Source of the DNA: Lutjanus erythropterus
Lineage: Eukaryota; Chordata; Actinopteri; Lutjaniformes; Lutjanidae
Length of the DNA stretch: 64,000 bases
Assembly: GCA_020091685.1 (NCBI GenBank)
Contig: CM034591.1
Coordinates: 13,670,043-13,734,042 of the forward strand
Reading direction: 5' to 3'
Shown here: piece by piece, positions 10,012 to 21,700 of the stretch
Numbering within the stretch: position 1 is the stretch's first letter
How the letters are laid out: each line of letters opens with the position of its first letter
Position numbers and translations under genes: made by a program
The notes under the pieces: model-generated
Told to the model about the DNA's origin: nothing
What the model saw: the letters and a program-made list of their open reading frames with translations, nothing else
Databases searched by the model: none

Positions 10012-11299
10012 CACTCTCAGAAATAATGGTTCCAAAATGGCTGAGGTTCTACTAGAAACCTTTTTTGTAGAAGGGGTTCATTGGGGATTCATTGTAAGAC
10101 TTGGGGTTCCATTAAGAACCCTTTTCATCCATTTTGAATAATGAGTTCTTCAAAGATTGCTGAAAGTATGGGTGGTAAAATACGATTTTAGTTACAATAA
10201 TGAGCATAGTTCATGGATGACCACGATATAAAATCTATAGGATTCAATAATTTTTTTTTTGCCTCATTCGTAGAATATAGTACAGTTCTTTGTAGAACCC
10301 TCAGAAGACAAGAGTGTTATAGGTAACCTGTTTAAAATATATTTTTAGATTGCCCAAGGTGGGTTCCAGATGGAAAACCTGGAATATAAAAGGGTGGGAC
10401 ACCCCTGGTGGGTTCTAGAGGATACCCTAGAACATAAAGGGTTCTTGGTAGAATGCCCAAGGGGGGTTCTAGATGAAATTCTTCGAATATGAAAAGGTAG
10501 AAAACCCTGAGCTGAAGATGAAACCCTTGGAATATAAAATGGTTCTTTGTAGAACCTCTCGGGTGTGTTCTAGATGAAACCCATGGAAGATAAAATGTTC
10601 TTGGTAGAACCCCCTGAGCAGGTTCTTGATGAAACTTTGGAATGTAAAAGGGTAGAACGCCCTAGGAGAGTTCTGGATGAAACCCCTGGAATATTAAAGG
10701 GTTCTTGGTAGAACGCCCAACGGGGGTTCTAGATGAAAACCTTGGAACATAAAAGGATGGAATGCCCCTGGTTGGTTCTAGATGCTACCCTTGGAATATA
10801 AAAGGGTTCTCAGAGGAACCCCTTGGGGGGGGGGTTCTAAATGAAACCCTTGGAATATAAAAAGTTAGAACACCCTGGGTGGGTACTAGTTGAAACTCTC
10901 TGAATATGAAGGGGTTCTTGGTAGAACCCCCTGGATGGGTTCTAGATGAAACCTTTGGGATATAAAAAGATTCTCAGTAGGGTGGGTTCTAGATGAAAAC
11001 CCTTGGAATATAAGTGGGTACTGGGTAGAACACCCTGGGCGGGTTCTTGTTAGCAGTCTTAGAAGGTGAGAAGGTTGTGGATAGACCCCCCAGAGAGGGT
11101 TCTGGGTGGAACCATTGCACCATAGAAGGATTCTCTGTTAAACCTCTCTAGGTGGAATCTTTCACAGATGGTTCTAGGTATAAACCTTTAGGCTGGGTTC
11201 TAGGTAGAAGGCTCTGAAATGTTTCCAGGTGGAACTTTTATAGCAGGTTTTACTAGGAACCAAAAAGGGTTCTAGTTAGCACTTTTCTTCCTCAGAGTG
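10012..11299 (+). mobile_element. TIR element with hairpin-unit tandem array, copy 2
   Basis: The left end is CACTCTCAGAAATAATGGTT. The right end, reverse complemented, begins CACTCTGAGGAAGAAAAGTG. The flanking dinucleotides are CA on both sides. From about 10290 to 11100 there are roughly a dozen ~60-bp units with the core 'GGTTCTAGATGAAACCCTTG' then 'GAATATAAAAGGGTTCTTGG'. The last two or three units diverge toward the right end ('GGGTTCTGGGTGGAACC'). It is the longest and clearest array of the four. No ORF of note. Confidence 0.85.
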
Positions 11300-12690
11300 C
11301 ACCCCCTCGCAGTGACGTCCCTCACCCCCCACTATGTGTCAGCGTGCCGGGGACACTCACTCGGTCACAATCTCGACATCTCCCATCTAAACAATGCTGT
11401 CGTCATTTGTCAAACTCCTCTATCTGTCTCCTCTGAGTCTGCAGGGGGAGCCGAGTGATGCTGGGGTGTGATAGGTGCCTGTCAGGGACCATGCATCTGA
11501 GTGCATGTGCACACAAACACACACAAACACACACACACACACACGTATGCACACTGTGTGGGGTTGATAGAGACGGATGTCCTGTGCATTTGAGCATTCA
11601 GGGAGAGTGAGTGCATGTGACAGACAGTCAATCAGCCCGTGATGAGAGGTAATCGCACAGTGGACAGATCAATTAGTTATTTCCTCAGGAGACAAACAGA
11701 GGAAAAACACCACCGTTCTCCAGGTAAATGATTTGCATTTCACCGCTCTTTCATCTCTCTCATCCTTCTTGTATCTTTATCTTTCTGTTTTCTTCAAGCC
11801 CCCTCATTCCTCCCCTCTGTGTGTCTCCCGCTCTCCCTCTCCACTTTGAATTTGGCTGTTTGGTTGTTTATCTCCGCTCATTTCTCCTCCTGCCTGTCTC
11901 ACAGGGAGGGAGGTGGAGATCCAGCCGATCAGGGCTGAGTAATGGTATATGAGCGCAGCCTGTGAGCGATGAGAGCTCGGCTTGGCTGGATCATTTATAC
12001 TGGGCCTCGCCGAGAACAAACATATGTATCTCAAAGCCATCAGAGGCACTCCAAGGCTGGTTTGAGCACAAGCACACACACAAACACACACAGAGGTAAA
12101 CTGTGAGCACACTTTAGGACATGCTATGTATCAAATGCAAGCCCGGACCTCCTGAAGGGCACCTTTCCTCTCTTTTAATGTTGGACATGTAGTGAAAAAG
12201 CTTGTAACATGTGACCTAACATGGATGAAAAGTCATCCGCTTCAAAGCTCCATTTTCTTGTTATCCCCGCTTGTTTTCCTGCTGCCCATTCAGCCGGCGT
12301 CAGCTCACATCAGCTGCTTGAATTGGTGGATTTAGGGTTGTTATGCATGTAGGTCATGTGTTGTTGTTTTTTTTGTGTTTACTAGCAGCAGCAGCGGACA
12401 TTCCCTGAGGTTGCAGAAATGTGGTACAGTCTCAGCTCTCGCTGGAGATCACTCTGTCCTTCACACCCACTTAGAGCAGGATTCAGTCAGTGCTTGTCAG
12501 AGCAATTTTACACAGCAATCTTTATTTACAGAAATACCACCCTGCGCAGACACACTTGTACGGACGCGCACACAAACACACATGCTCAAAAAAGCTCACA
12601 TTTTTCTTGGGAAGGTGATGCAACCAACAAATGTTGCTCTACTCGTTGCTCAGGGGTGAAGTAGGCCTGGGGCTCTGTGCCAAACTTTTA
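11300..12690. other. no gene recognised; single-copy-like sequence
   Basis: Contains the (CA)n tract, a second short CA tract at about 12071-12092 and a T-run at about 12365-12375. Short open frames overlap on both strands and carry no motif. Confidence 0.45.
11511..11544. repeat. (CA)n microsatellite, slightly interrupted
   Basis: ACACAAACAC twice, then a pure CA run. Confidence 0.95.
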
Positions 12691-14480
12691 TACTTCTATG
12701 ATACTTCTATGGCTACGGCTTTGAATTGCTTGAGTATTATTGAATATTGAAAAATGCCTTAGAAGAGAATCTCCAAGTTGTGGTTTATTTTTTAGTTTGT
12801 AAAACTGCTTTCAGTGGGGAAAAACAGACAACTGAAGTTTAGCCACTTGTGGTAAATAAGTTCAGCTAAAGTTAAAATGAAAGATTTGTACTGTAATGTA
12901 TAATGTAATTTTAATTTAACTTCAAGTGATTTCTAACATTGGTATCGAAAAAAGGACCCAGTATCAAAGTAGGGATGCACCGATCGACCAGCCAGAGACC
13001 GGAACCAGCCGGTTTTCAGTGTGACTGATTCTCTGCCGGCCATATTCACACACATGCTCTGCAGGATGGTCACGTCATGTGCACAGCAGGCAAACTGACC
13101 GTAACGTCACACCCACAACAGCGCTGATTACGGACACACACACTCAGACACATGTTTGCATGAAATCAGTGTCAGTGGTAGATTCCAAGAACAGGATAAA
13201 GAAGAGACAGACGGTCTACAGGGAGACAAAGCAGCTGAGCAGCTGACGTTTGCGCCAAACAGCAGTAAACTTTCTGTCTTTTTAGCCTAAAGTTAGCCAG
13301 CAGCAGACTGCTGTTCACAGACGGACAGTTAAAATCTCACTTCCTGTTCTGGCTGAAGAATAAACAACCTGTGTTGATGCGTCTCCTCAAACATTTTCTC
13401 ATCCAGACTTGTTTAACATTTATTTCTGTTTTTCTCAAAGCTTTACTAAGCAAACTGTTGCACCGCGTCAGTCAGTTTGTTTACATCTGCTTCCACATGC
13501 GATCATGTGAAATTGCTATTAGGGTAACATTCACATATAGTTTAACTGGTTATATGGCTCCAAATGAGTCCCCTTATTGTCTTTTACATTAACAATATGT
13601 CTTCGAAGCCAACTCTAACATAGCTTAAACTTAAAGGTAGCTTTCCCAACTTTTACAGCAGCACAGCTGCTCTGCACGAGCACTCGAAGTGAAAGTACCA
13701 AAAAGTTTTTTCAAGCAGTTAAAAGTAATTAAAAGTATTTTCTGTACTACTGCCATAATGTTATAATGTGTCATCTAGTGTTATTCAGCTGGTTTATATC
13801 TTGAGAAAATGGCTACAACTAATGTTATAGACTGTTGTTAAAGTCTGTGATGGTTATTTTCCTTGTCCCACACTGATGCAAAAATACTTACTATTTTAAC
13901 TTAACTTAAGTATTTTAAGTTTGAAGTGAAAGGGAAAGCGTTGATACAATGATTAAATTAATATGCGTCACAACAGTCATTTTTAATTTGAGGTCCAGTA
14001 TTTTTTCTTATCAGGCTAATATATAGTCTATTAAATGGGATGGAAATTAGACTCCTTTTAAAATATACTATTATTATCATTATTTTTATGTGCTTCATAT
14101 GTCTATTTTAAGAATTATTTAGAATTTATTTAATCTTTGGAATAATCAATAAAGTCGTGGGTAGATTGGTTGAGTAATCAAAAAAATCATTAGATTAATC
14201 ATCTGAAAAATAATCATTAGGTGCAGTTATGACTAGGTATCGTTTTAAAAACCAGTACCATTAAAGTGATACTGCTACCAAGGGGGTACTTCACTCGATA
14301 CCTTTTTTCAAAGGTTTTTTTTTTCTCTGGCTCCAGTAAAACCATGTAAATAGTCATTTTCTTCCAGATTGGTGTACTGAATGCAGGTATTATTTAACTG
14401 CAGAAGTTTTGATCCTTCTTGGTACTGGGTTGTTTCGATCGATATCTCAAATATATTGAGTGCTGACATCCAGCCTGAGG
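12690..14480. mobile_element. degraded hAT-like repeats, nested
   Basis: TAGGGATGCACCGATC at about 12970 and the closing 'GAGGTGCAGCCCTAT' near 14481-14491 are typical of teleost hAT-family ends. In between, 'GGTATCG' and 'CTCGATACC' phrases (12940-12960, 14236-14305) and an 'ATTAATCATCTGAAAAATAA' region suggest at least two decayed elements. I could not pair the ends confidently. No transposase frame survives. Confidence 0.5.
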
Positions 14481-14659
14481 TGCAGCCCTATTAACTGCCA
14501 TCACTGACAAACAGAATAATTCAAATATTATTATTTTTGGACTTGTCCCCTCCGTGATCGCTGCCTCGTGCGGTCTCTGCTGGTCTTCCACATCCTGGGC
14601 TGCCAGGTTTGTGCACATTGCAGTAGAAATCATCCAATCATGTTTCTAAAACAAAACCT

Positions 14660-14871
14660 AATTAATAGACATCTAGAAAATCTAGAAGAACCCAAATATT
14701 TAATTTTCTAAAAATGTTAAGTCCTCTTGAATCATCTGTTTCAAGTCTAAGCCAAGTCCCAAGTCATGAATATCACATCAAAGTCAATTCTTTTTTAGTC
14801 AAGCAGGTCTCAAGTCATCAAATATGTGACTTTAAGTTGAGACGAGTCATGTGACTCCAGGCCCCACCTCT
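14660..14871. mobile_element. hAT-like element end ('caagtc' repeats to CCCCACCTC)
   Basis: Multiple short 'AAGTC' words in loose tandem lead into GTGACTCCAGGCCCCACCTC. This is the layout of a common teleost hAT terminal region whose reverse complement starts with (C)AGAGGTGGGG. Only one end is seen, so it is truncated or its partner is too diverged. Confidence 0.45.
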
Positions 14872-15059
14872 TACACAAACGGACAAATATGTCCACGTGC
14901 TTCTCATTAATACAAAAGACGTGTGCCATCTCATTTTACAGTTAACCAGCACACATCAGTCTGATGTCCTCCTGTGTGTGACATCCTGAGTCCTCCAGGG
15001 CTGGCCCAGCATGCTCCATTCCTGTTTTCAGTCCATCTTCTTCTTCTGTGTGTTGACAG

Positions 15060-15149
15060 GACCACCTGGTGCTGCCGCTGGTTGCCAGATTTCGGATTAT
15101 CCTGCATAACAATGGGCCAAAGGACTGTTTGGACCGGCTCCGCTCCTGA
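15060..15149 (+). other. exon-like interval: possible terminal coding exon, 29 codons
   Basis: Preceded by a strong tract and acceptor (CTTCTTCTTCTGTGTGTTGACAG, shown as CTTCTTCTTCTG + TGTTGACAG). In phase 0 the frame reads DHLVLPLVARFRIILHNNGP then KDCLDRLRS and TGA. Amphipathic and basic, it looks like a real C-terminus, but I recognise no family. A minus-strand frame (14942-15259) overlaps it. No second exon could be linked. Real last exon, lncRNA exon or chance are all open. Confidence 0.3.
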
Positions 15150-15339
15150 GCTGCCAGGAACCGCTCTGCCTCTTGCCCTTCAGAGGCAGCGGCTCTCCTC
15201 CCTATCGTGCACACATGGATGCTCGGCCACTCGGGGACGATGCTCCCCCTCACACACATTCAAACTGTTAATTAACGTGTCCTTGTGTTTATGGCCATCC
15301 AGTGGCCCACAAGGGAGTCAGTGAGGTCTATGCTTGTGT

Positions 15340-15359
15340 ACACACACACACACACACAC
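15340..15359. repeat. (CA)n microsatellite
   Basis: Ten CA units. Confidence 0.93.
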
Positions 15360-16002
15360 TGGTAAGCTCATACACAGCATGTCATCTGCACGCTTAACAA
15401 GCGCACAGTGGGCAAAACAGATGCATTTTAGTGATAGTAAAAAGAAGAAAAGTCACAATAAAAAGGAATAAAAGCCTAATTCATCTTGGTGTGGGCTGAA
15501 TAAGTACATGCAGGTGTGTGTGTGTCTCTGTTTGTGTGCACATAAAGATGAGCTCCTGTGTAAAATGAAAAAGACAGAGTTTGGCGATGCTCCTTTTCCT
15601 CACGGAGACTATTAACTCTAATAGGCTGTACGGTGTGTGTCTGCAGAGCCTCTCTTTGCATACACTCTGACATCCCCACAGCCTGGAGCGACACTGGCAT
15701 ATATGGCCTGCAGGCGTCCAGACAGATCCTCACTGTATGATAGTCTAAAACAACATCAGTGAGGTGGAGGAGACGCTCAGATCACATTGCAACTGTCAGA
15801 GTCATGACCCAACTGGAATAGACTGAAACCCGTGAAATAGAACCAGCCTCTCGCCGTCTGAACCACGAACCAAATCTGTCACTCAAACTCCAAATGGAGA
15901 CCACGGAGAGGTAAGAGGAGAGGAGGGAAAAGAGAGCGATACCTCGATAGGGAAATAAGATGAGAGACAGGGAGCGAGAAACAAAGAAGAGGAACAGAGT
16001 AG

Positions 16003-16150
16003 AGCTGGGCGACATGGCTTAATATAATATCTTGATATTTTTAACCTATTCTGCAATATACGATACATACCTCGATAGACACATTTTCTCAAAACAGCAT
16101 TCTGCAAATTCTCAAATACAAACAAACATACGATGATCTTACAGAATATG
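16003..16150. mobile_element. hAT-like terminal fragment (TAGAGCTGGGCGACATGG end)
   Basis: TAGAGCTGGGCGACATGGCT followed by 'AATATCTTGATATTTT', 'CAATATACGATA' and 'CCTCGATAGACAC' is the hallmark start of a widespread teleost hAT family. The matching right end was not located. A related end of opposite type appears near 56.8-56.92 kb. Confidence 0.5.
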
Positions 16151-16429
16151 ATGCCTGGCTGTAGGTTAAACTACAGAACAGTAAGTAGATAAAATTGGCA
16201 GCAGTAATACTAATCCCAAAATATCCTACCTGTAAAATCCTGACATGGACATGACATTTACTGCACAATCAGTACTTTAAGTAAATTCTGCCATAATACA
16301 GTACTTATGTGACATTACCTTAATAATGTTTAAAGAGCAGAGGTTTAGAGTATTTTCACATGAGGGTATTAGCAGGGTTAGGAGGGACTTTAAAAATGTA
16401 TTCTGACACAGTTACTAATTACCTGTTAA

Positions 16430-16880
16430 AAATGTAGTCAGTAATATAATCCAAGTATCACAATATTAAAGTTATGTAACTTGATTACGTTACTTTTGAT
16501 TTACCTCAATATAAAATATAATTATTTAGCCTAATATAGTGTTTTTAAGACTGCAACTCAATTAATTTCATCATCGATTAATATGTTGATTAAATTGAGA
16601 TTAAACTGTGGTCTGAAATCAGCTTTTTTTTTCAAAACAATGACTCAAAATTATTAATCAGCTATCAAAATAGATGCAGATTAATTTCATAGTCGGTTAA
16701 CAATAGATTCATTGTCACAGCTCGAAGTGTTTTATGTTCGTTGTCAGGTTTATTAGTTTTCCCAGCTGTTCCTTCATTTGTTGTGTGCAGTTGATTGATT
16801 GATTGACTGATTGATTGATCTGAAGACAAAATATGGTGAAATTTCCCCGCAGTGAAGCATTTTTTCACCAGAGGCCATGA
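16430..16880 (+). repeat. dispersed repeat, inverted partner at 53.2-53.85 kb
   Basis: Shares, in reverse complement, an ordered set of phrases with 53193-53850: 'TTTTTTCACCAGAGGCC', 'AAATTTCCCC', tandem 'ATTGATTGATTG', 'AGCTGTTCCTTC..', 'GGTTTATTAG', 'GTTTTATG', 'GACTGCAACTC' and 'AGCCTAATATAGTGTTT'. Small open frames in both copies encode related peptides (...NKPDNEHKTL... and ...NKPNNDHKTL...), which reflects the repeat and not a gene. Family unassigned. Confidence 0.65.
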
Positions 16881-17389
16881 TAATGAGTTGGCATCTGTGT
16901 GACCACTGTGCATGATAGAATATTATCCTTTATTTTAAAGTAGTAATCCTTCTAATAATAATATTTTTTACTAAATGTATCTGTAACTGGATTATATCTT
17001 TTTATTTGAAACACCGTAACCTTCCTTTGTATCAAGATAACATAATCCTGTTGCATGTAAGCCGTTACCTCCTCAAGCTTGGGTATCAGTACTTTTACTT
17101 AAACTAACTTGCATTTATATATCTTTTCTAGTCAATTGATTACTCACATTGATTCACCAATTTTCTCACACAATCAGACACATTCACACACTGAAGGAAC
17201 AGCCACCGAGGGCAATTTGGGGTTCAGTGTCCTGCCCAAGGGTCTGACATGTGGACTGGAGGAGCCGGGGATGGACCTGCAACTCTTCAGATTAGTGGAC
17301 GCCCTGCTCTTCCTCCTGAACCACAGGAATAATATGACAGTATGGACAGTATGGTCTTCTGCTGCGTGGCACATGAATCCATAATCAAA

Positions 17390-18188
17390 TATACTCAACC
17401 AAAAATATAAATGCAACATTTAAGTTGTTGCTCCCATTTTTCATAAGCTACAGTAAATATCTAGAAGACCTCCTCTGTGCACACAAAAGATTTATTTGTT
17501 AAATTTGTTTAAATCCGTGTTAGTGAGCACTTCACCTTTGCCAGGAGAATCCATCCACCTGACAGGTGTGGAACATAGAGACGCTGATTAAACAGCAGGA
17601 TTGTGTGTACAGGTGTGCTTTGGACTGGTTTTGAAAAAAGGACATTTATTAGGCATTGAACTATTTTTATTCTTTTCCCAGGAAGGCAAAGTCAGGGCCC
17701 ACCTCACTTTGCCTCTGATTGGCTCGTACTTGTTGCTGTCACTGGTTGGATTGGTTCGGTTTAGGCAGGAAGAGTGATTGGTTAGTGTTAGGGTAAGAAT
17801 ATCAGTCTAAGCCAATCAGAGGCAGAGAAGAGCAGTTCATGACTTTGCCCTCCTAGAGAAAAAAATGGTATCTGTAGCTCCAAGTGAAATAGCCATAGTT
17901 CTGTGTCTAATAAATGCCATTTTTCAAGGCAAAACTTTAACATTTTAGAGTGTCCTTTTGTTGTGACCAGTCCAAGGAACACCTGTGCCATAATCCTGAT
18001 GTTTAATAAACATCTGTATATGCCACATCCGTCAGGTGGACGGATTATCTATGGATTATCAAAGGAGAAGTGCACACTAACATGGATTTTACCAAATCTG
18101 TGAACAAAATATGCAATAAATAAACCCTTTGTGGACATTTAAGATTTTTAACTTTAACTGTATTATGTTTATATTTTTGTTGAGTGTA
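17390..18188 (+). mobile_element. TACACTCAAC-ended TIR element, copy A, with nested module
   Basis: Starts TATACTCAACCAAAAATATA and ends TATATTTTTGTTGAGTGTA, inverted repeats of each other, both carrying terminal TA. Next to the left end are 'TTGTTGCTCCCATTTTTCAT' and 'GTGTTAGTGAGCACTTC', phrases I associate with Tc1-like or allied non-autonomous elements of fish. No transposase. Inside (about 17665-17870) sits a second inverted-repeat module. Confidence 0.65.
17665..17870. mobile_element. nested inverted-repeat module inside copy A
   Basis: The left arm 'GGAAGGCAAAGTCA' ... 'TGCCTCTGATTGGCT' is mirrored by the right arm 'AGCCAATCAGAGGCAG' ... 'TGACTTTGCCCTCC'. The centre has 'TTGGTTCGGTTTAGG' and 'AGTGATTGGTTAGTG'. 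The same module sits at the same place in copies B and C, so it moved as part of the larger element or inserted before the copies spread. Confidence 0.6.
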
Positions 18189-19074
18189 AATGTGATATAT
18201 TGCACAGCCTTAAGAGAGAGGAAATCTGAATTTGAGAGAGGATGGTATGAGCCAGTGATGTTAGCATCAGCTGCAAGTATTCATAGTGTATTTTACATTG
18301 TTATTGTGTTGCTGCTCCTTCACTGAGTTACACTCAGTTGCATGTGCTATTGCATGAAGAAACAAGGCAGCACCACATGGTGCAGAACTGAAAAGGTGTT
18401 TTACATGCTGCCCTCACAGACAGAGCTATCCTGTACAAGCATTACAAAAAGCAAAATGAGTCACTCTCCCGTAAAATAGCCATTTGAAATTAAACTTTTA
18501 TGAAAAAAAAGTTGCTACGGTTACAACGGATTGGGCTGGAGTTGGCGCTGTCGGTGTTGATATTCAGCCCTCCGTCTTGTAATTGTGGTATCAAGAGGGA
18601 GCAGCTTGTGGCCAGATGTCACGGGAAGACACCGTTTCCCATTTGTTATTCACACATGGAATAGAAACTGCAGGAATTAGAGGTTAATTATGATGGAGAA
18701 AGTTTGAGAGAGGGATGAGAAGGTAGGATAGAGGGAGAGACAGACGAATGGTGGAGCGGGGCGGGGAAAGTTAATTTTCATCGCTGTTGTTTCTGTGTTG
18801 TGCTGCAGCTGGTGATGAATGACAGACAGAGAGCGCTCAGCTGGAGGAGGATGGCTAATGGAATTGTACTGCATCAGCCCTGAGATTCACGAGGAGAACA
18901 CACTAGGTTACTATTATTCTTTCTAAATGCCATGCCTTGTTAGGGACATCCTGCTTCACACAGAGAGAGCTGGAAAAAGCCCTCCGAAAAAGATTTGGGT
19001 CTCATATCGTCTGCTTTGAATTGTTTTGTTTTGATTCATTGTGAAATTAGCTGGAAAGAAGATGGGATATCTAG
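18189..19074. other. no gene recognised
   Basis: Mixed sequence. An AG-rich stretch with homeodomain-like 'GGTTAATTATGATGGAG' near 18680 could be regulatory, but nothing firm can be said. Confidence 0.4.
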
Positions 19075-20441
19075 TAGGGCTGTGATGGCATGGATTTATT
19101 GCTCCATGGTGACAAAGCAACACATTCAGGATGGTGGGTTACCACGACGACCTTAATAATAACATTTTATTGGACTTATTGAAGGATACTGTCATGAGCA
19201 TAGCTTAGCTCCTTTAAGGAATAGGGCAGTGCGTAATGTGTGTACGGCGTCTCAGTGTGAGTGTATTTCTTTAAAGACATATTTCACTGGTAGGTCTACA
19301 TGAAAAAATAATTTTGACTCATTTAATTTCTCATATAAAATGCCATAAATACAAACTATATAGATGGTGTGCTGCCATCATATTGGGAGAAGTTCTTAAT
19401 GTAAAACAAAGAAATAGTGTGTCTTGCTGTGTGCACATGCACAAGTACTTACATGTTTTGGCTACGACTTCAACTATTCTAAAAGTGTATGTACTGGGAT
19501 GTGGTATAAAGAGCAGCCATGACAAATTTGAGCGCAGGAAGTGGTGGTGGTTGAGTGGCGTAGGCCCAGGATTCACCCCCCAGTGAGCTGGATTTGAGAC
19601 GTACCTGTGCAAAATGATTTTTCTGGCTTTCGACTGAGAAATGATGATAGGCTTTCACATTGCACACTGTAAATTACTTTGGCAAATCCCAGGGAAAAGT
19701 GGTCCAAATGTGAGTGTTCAATCAACGTCTACAAGTAGTCAGACAAAAACGTCCATTTCTCAACCAATTCTGAATGTCTTGTCACCGGTTACCAGAAGCA
19801 AAGCAAGAAGCAGAGTGAGAGAGACGGTGAAGCTCATCACGGTGCGGTAAGCTGTCAATCTGACAGTAAATGTACAGTTCAGGTTACAGTGCAACAGTAA
19901 ATAAATGCTGCAGCTTCTCAAGACCAAGAAAAGTTTTGTATGTTATTTCTCAACCGATGGAAAAGTGCTGGGGGTTAGTCCCAAAGTACGCTGAGCAGGA
20001 AAGGGTAACGCTAACCTAATGCTAATGCTAGCATTGTACCTTTACAACATCTGTTCCAGTGTCATTGCAGCCCGTTCAGAAACCTTGTACTCCGGCCTTG
20101 AACTGCAGTGTCTTTTCGGAGATTTTGTAAAATAAATCCATAATGATAAATCCAAACACAGAACGTCTTCTTTAGTCATGTTTCTGTTGAAGATGGTTGT
20201 TGTTGTTGTTGTTAGGATGTTTTTAGCCACCCTCTGGCAATCCCATGATGCCTTTGGTTGAGTCTGTCAACCCATCAGGGGCTGTGGTCCTTACTTGTCA
20301 ACCAATCAGAGGCTGTGTTTCTGTCATTTGTGACGGCGCTGATCCACATTTGTATTAACAGATTGATGTACTAATCAAAACACGAGATTGACCCTTCAAA
20401 ATAAGACTGACTGCAGTATCGTGGTTATCGTCACGGCCCTA
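19075..20441 (+). mobile_element. non-autonomous hAT-like element with 8-bp target duplication
   Basis: The left end is TAGGGCTGTGATGGCATGG. The right end reverse complements to TAGGGCCGTGACGATAACCA. Flanks are ATATCTAG (19067-19074) and ATATCCAA (20442-20449), matching 6 of 8, as expected for a decayed 8-bp hAT target duplication. Inside are unrelated short open frames, a repeat-like block at about 19500-19680 and AATCAGAGGCTGTG phrases near the right end. No transposase frame. Confidence 0.65.
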
Positions 20442-21700
20442 ATATCCAACCTGCATCATGACTCTGCTTCATTTCCAGCCACAAAATATGTTTGAAAATG
20501 TCGTCTGTTGAGGCCAGTGAGTTTTCATTTGGACGGTGTAAGTCATCTGCAGCAGATGAGTTTCATTCTGTTCTGCGATAATGACAAATATTGCAGGTAC
20601 ATAGCGGTAGGTGCAGGCGGAGGGGGGGACCTGAAAAGTGTGTTGATTCACTTTGAGGTGTAATTCTACACTGATGATGTTCAGCGGAGCGTGAGACCAG
20701 CCCGAGATGAGAACGCCTTCATATATCGCTTTCTCCCGGCTGCCTGCGAGCGCGAGCTCGTATCCTGCCCAAGTGCACCCTTCAAACTGACCACAGCGCT
20801 TTCTCCAACATGCTTTATAGTCTTATTGATTCACTGTTGTATTTACTGTATTCACTGCTGGAATTATGAACTGTTAAATCAAACCAAACAGGCAGAGAGT
20901 GGATGAAGTCATCAGATATAGTAGCATTGATTATTCCCATTAGATTTCTCCCTTCCTCCCACGTCCGACTGCTTCTCCAGTTGAATGAGTTGTGGCCAGT
21001 GGCCGAGCAATGATAGACAGATCATTACTCTGCACTGAGCATGCCAAGCGAGCTGCCTTTTTTTTATAGGCAAGGACAGAGAAAGCTAAAAGCGAGAAGG
21101 AGAAAAGGAAGACAAAGACATCAATTTATCATAAATGCTAAACTGAAGCCAGTCTCTGGGTGTCTCACAGTCTGTCTTGGTATTTCCCATCCCCCACTCT
21201 GCTGCATATTCTTCATTCTCCAGTCTGCAGCTCTAACCTCTTTAGAGGATATTATGGTCCCCTGCCATCAGGAAAGCCCATTATTCCATCGACAAAGCTT
21301 TATCCATGGAGGTATAGCTTTACTTTTCCACTTTGTGCGTGTGTGCGCGAAACCAGAACCTTCACAGTCGCGGAGGGTGATGCCTGTAACAGCATCAGTT
21401 CTTGTTTGCCGGAATGGAAGCTCAAGACGGTGAGATAGGATCAATGTCAAGATGAGAAGTTGCTCTGTCACGGTAGAATAATTGTTGTGTTAGTTGTAGG
21501 TGTTTTACATTTTTAATCCAATTAATTTAGTCCTATCGCCAGACAGAACATTGATATTAGTTGATTATGCAAAACCCTGGAAATCCATCAATGACAACTT
21601 TATGTTTAATGCAAAAGTTTTACAATGATTTCTCTTTGCATCATCTGTGCATGGAAACTGAGGTGTGGTTAAGCAAGTAAAACACTGGAAAGATTACGGT
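20442..21700. other. no gene recognised; single-copy-like
   Basis: The 130-codon plus-strand frame at 21041-21433 starts in a basic stretch and crosses two other frames. No domain is visible. The block 20940-21050 has high complexity and could be regulatory. Confidence 0.4.

Larger units (their letters stand above)
14872..16000. other. otherwise no gene recognised
   Basis: Apart from the exon-like interval and (CA)n, this is mixed-composition DNA with small overlapping open frames. Confidence 0.4.

Noticed and set aside
10290-11100. CRISPR-like regular array
   Set aside because: Units are degenerate, contiguous with no unique spacers, bounded by transposon-like inverted ends, and the DNA is vertebrate.
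19500-19680. tRNA-derived SINE
   Set aside because: 'GTGGTGGTTGAGTGGCG' loosely resembles an A box but no B box (GGTTCGANTCC) follows at the right distance and no cloverleaf can be drawn.
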